The notes beneath the pieces are model-generated. The model was not told where the DNA came from. It saw only the letters and a list, made by a program, of their open reading frames with translations, and searched no databases. A stretch of DNA of 64,000 bases from contig NC_135244.1 of assembly GCF_947623445.1 (NCBI RefSeq), positions 3,596,001 through 3,660,000 on the forward strand, written 5' to 3'. This DNA comes from Clavelina lepadiformis (lineage: Eukaryota > Chordata > Ascidiacea > Aplousobranchia > Clavelinidae). Position numbers and translations under genes: made by a program. Position 1 is the stretch's first letter, and each line of letters begins with the position of its first letter. Of this stretch, positions 60,960 through 64,000 are shown in pieces.

Positions 60960-63900
60960 ATGACAATGTTTGTCAATAAAATGGAAATAGTGTTGTTATA
61001 CCTCGGAAGCTTTCTGTTTATTGAAGGTACCTTAGCAGGTAATCAGCATAAGTTGATAACTAACATCTAGTTTCTAGATATGCTCAACATATTTCTCAGT
61101 TACGTATTGTCAGGATAAGTTATAAGAACCTTAAAGTACAATGAATTTTCGGCAGATGATTGGTCTGAATGGTCGAGTTGGAGTGGTTGTAGCGTAACAT
61201 GCGGTCCAGGTGTAAGGCATCGACAACGATTTTGCATCCAGGTCGATTCACTTCCACGAAACCGCAAAGATTCCTGTCGCGGTAGCAAGAATCAATACAA
61301 GGATTGTTACGAGCAGCTGTGTCCTTGTGAGTAAATCGAGTTACGACGTTGTTTAGCTGAAACTGCTGGCTTGTGCTTCAGTATCAAATTACCGACCGTT
61401 TATAATGCTCTGTGGTTGAGTATCAATTATTGTCATAAAATAAAGTTGAATCAGTAATAACTGGCATAAGCCATCTCTCCTATTTCAACCTTAGGCCTAT
61501 TAGCATTTCAACATCACCGCCAGCTTTCCTGGACGCACTAACATTCGCAGAAACTGAAACTATGCACTTGATTTTTATAAATAAAACTATAAATATTACA
61601 TTTTATAAATAAAATGTAATAAAACTGCTTAATGAATGTTTCATGCCTACCCAGTCAAGATGCATAGTGCCAGGACGGGAATATAGCTATAGTTTTCACA
61701 TACCACAGAAATAGAAACCCGTTGCTCCTTGAAGGCTTGCACACAAAGGAAGATTGTTATTTGCGATTTATGCGTACAGCTTACAGCATTAGCGATATTA
61801 GTAAATGCTCCGTGTGTTTTGTTAGTTATCATTTAGAAGCATTTCATTTTTACCGGGATCCTTTTCGATCTGTTTGCTATTTACCAGCTTACCTCGACTG
61901 GCCCCGCGTTCATTTTAACGGAAAATTTGTCAGTGATTCACCGAGCGCCAACAATTATCGTTGCGCTTTCCAGCCCAGTGAGTATTGTCCCACGTGCGAC
62001 ACCAGTCGGAGAGAAACAGGAGCGATGGCCTCTTACGTTAAGGTGAAATAGCTACAAGGATGAGATGTTGATTCGCTGCTTAATGGCTGTATCAATTTCT
62101 CCGTAAATACAATTGCGTTGTTCTAATGTAGTCTATGCACTTCGTTGCGTAAAATGTAAGCAAACGTTGATTGGAATAACTAAAATTTATGATTCTTTGG
62201 GACTTTCCAGGACGCCAACTCCTCTCAGATATTGGAAAACGCTTTGGGCAACGGCCATTTTTATTTTTACGAAACTGAAGTGACATCGGCGTGCTGGGAT
62301 GGAGAATCTGATTGCGTCAGCACCGATGACCCCATTGTTGGAAAACAAGTGAAAAGTGCGATTTAAACAATAAATTTATCTGTGAATGTGTTAAAAGATG
62401 GTTTTGAGTTAATTAGTTGTTTGGACTAATTAGGTGTTTATCAAAAACGCAACGCTTTAGACTGGTCTTTTAAATTCCTTTTTTATGTTTAGATCCTCAT
62501 CACGCAAGAATGGTCGATTTAGATCCAGACTGGCAGCAAGCAACAGATATTATTGGACTCAAAATACACATACCGGGCTTACTCGTAGCGCCTATGACGA
62601 GAACAACTTTAAACTCTTTAATCAAAAGACAAAAAGAGTGAGCTTAAGACTTCTCTCTTTCTCTCTAACTTTTTATATTTACAAAGTGATTTTAAAGGTT
62701 AACTACTTAGTGTCTTAGTCCTTAGCAAATGCGAGTTGTTATACGGAATAAAGTGTACTAATAACTTGTGTAGAGGAGAGCAAAACTCGTCGAAATGAGT
62801 TGTTGCGATTTTTCAATGAGCAAAAACTGTGTTGAATTGTATTATCAAATTAACGCCTAACCCCATAAACCCACAATAACATGATGGAGTATTCACTTTT
62901 TGTCCTTTGTACATAAACATACATTAAACTGTCTTGTTATTTATATAAATTGCATTTTCAGAGGTGGTGATACGTCTGCAGTCGTATATTACAAAGGGAA
63001 ACTGACCAACATTAAATGGATTGATCCTGTGTATAAGGACAAGTTCCGAAATGCTACTGAGCTATCCATGCGGTTTCATCTGGACCAATTGTAAGTTAAA
63101 AGCTGCTGTAGCCTATATCAAAGTATAGACATGAAACAAGAAAACTATGTATTTTAGCCAGTTTGAAGAAATGAGCGGCCGGCTAACTGGTACCATCGGA
63201 ATGACGTCACCAGATGACTGTGATATGTCTTACGGTGCAAGAGTGATGAAGTCATATGTTCACGGGGAAGTCCCTTTCTACGTCAGCAGGGAGCATAAAG
63301 TGACTTTACTGCTACAGCTTAACTAAATATAGAAAGGATAGTGATTAGGTTTAAAACAACTGCGTCTTTCTACGTCAGCGGTGACATTGAAATGTCTTGT
63401 ATGTTTAGATATATCACACGCTTTTTCATTAAATAGAAAATATCAAATCTTCACTTTACTACCGAATCTACTGGAAAATATGGTAAAATATTGCAATTTG
63501 TTATTATTTCTCTAGAAACTTGTTTTTGATTTGGGTGGAGCTATTCCATGCAGCAGCTCAGGTAATTTCAGTGCATCCGATTTCAATCTGAAAGTTTTGG
63601 ATGTTGTCGTATCGCCATCCAACGACGAATTTTGTAACTTCATTGACTGCAAAGATCGAACACTAACTTGTGATGGAAAAACGTACTTCATGCTTACGCA
63701 AGGTGGCGTTTTGGATACAGTTCACACGTCGCAAAACTGGTCAGATTTCGATAGAAGGACTTAAAAAGCAACAAAATTGCATAAAAAATAAATTTTTCGC
63801 AAAATTGCATCTTTCATTTTGTTCATAGGCTAAAAGCATTTATTGTTATATCAAGGTACTCAACGTATGGAGGAGTTCTTGAGATATCTATTGATTGGGC

Positions 63901-64000
63901 TACAGATGCTGTGTTCGACATGTTGTCAAAAAGTCAGATGGGGATAATCAATCAATCTTCAACATCAGATGCAAAGTTCAGGAAAAGCAAAAAATGGACT
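60960..64000 (+). CDS. Second copy of the TSP1 + VioB N-terminal-half gene, truncated by the window end
   Basis: Exons at a constant offset of 5,978 from the first copy: 60960-61038, 61156-61326, 61888-62042, 62211-62355, 62493-62637, 62962-63090, 63158-63299, 63516-63739 and 63856 to the window end. Signal peptide, TSP1 and all splice sites are preserved. Coding changes seen relative to copy one include GGDTT to GGDTS and YKEKF to YKDKF, all conservative, with no frame break. Whether this copy keeps the ferritin-like half cannot be told, because the window stops inside the ninth exon. Confidence 0.78.

Larger units (their letters stand above)
59044..64000 (+). repeat. Tandem duplication, unit 2 (runs off the window)
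   Basis: Direct repeat of 51953-59043 without the MULE-like insertion. Corresponding positions differ by 7,091 bases before the insertion site and by 5,978 after it. The unit would be expected to end near 65020, outside the window. Confidence 0.9.

Overview
The window looks like an invertebrate deuterostome nuclear genome, most likely an ascidian tunicate. The reasons are AT-rich sequence, compact multi-exon genes with GT-AG introns of a few hundred bases, protein sequences close to vertebrate orthologues, and abundant short hAT-type elements and SINEs. The species is inferred, not proven.

Layout. 953-9378 (minus) is a complete 22-exon exportin-T gene (XPOT). 9831-11159 (minus) is the intronless Brix-domain ribosome-biogenesis factor PPAN. 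14057-17620 (plus) is RPL18A in five exons. 17643-25311 is gene-poor. 25312-27185 is a tRNA-derived SINE split by an ORF1-only retroelement whose 5' end carries the first 13 codons of histone H4. 29221-33782 (plus) is a 14-exon unknown multi-pass membrane protein. 35105-36398 (minus) is a three-exon helical-repeat-like protein.

The most remarkable part is 38997-64000. A 21-exon minus-strand gene (38997-48146, about 1231 residues, every exon phase consistent) encodes a secreted protein: signal peptide, one thrombospondin type-1 repeat, then a full-length homologue of the bacterial iminophenyl-pyruvate dimer synthases (VioB of violacein, RebD/StaD of rebeccamycin/staurosporine). Its C-terminal ferritin-like domain keeps the likely metal ligands. 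Downstream and in the opposite orientation lies a direct tandem duplication with a period of 5,978 bases outside a transposon insertion. Each unit carries a TSP1 + N-terminal VioB-like gene. In the complete first copy the ferritin-like half is missing and replaced by an unrelated tail. Relic TSP1 exons and a relic C-terminal exon fragment are scattered between. The locus is therefore an expanding and decaying cluster of an unusual animal gene family.

Mobile DNA: seven hAT-like elements or remnants (four with clear 8-base target duplications), one MULE-like insertion with tandem-repeat ends that is present in only one of the two tandem units, one foldback-like element whose ends are arrays of short inverted repeats, a SINE family and a dispersed AT-rich repeat. 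I saw no CRISPR array, rRNA gene, functional tRNA gene or virus-like element.
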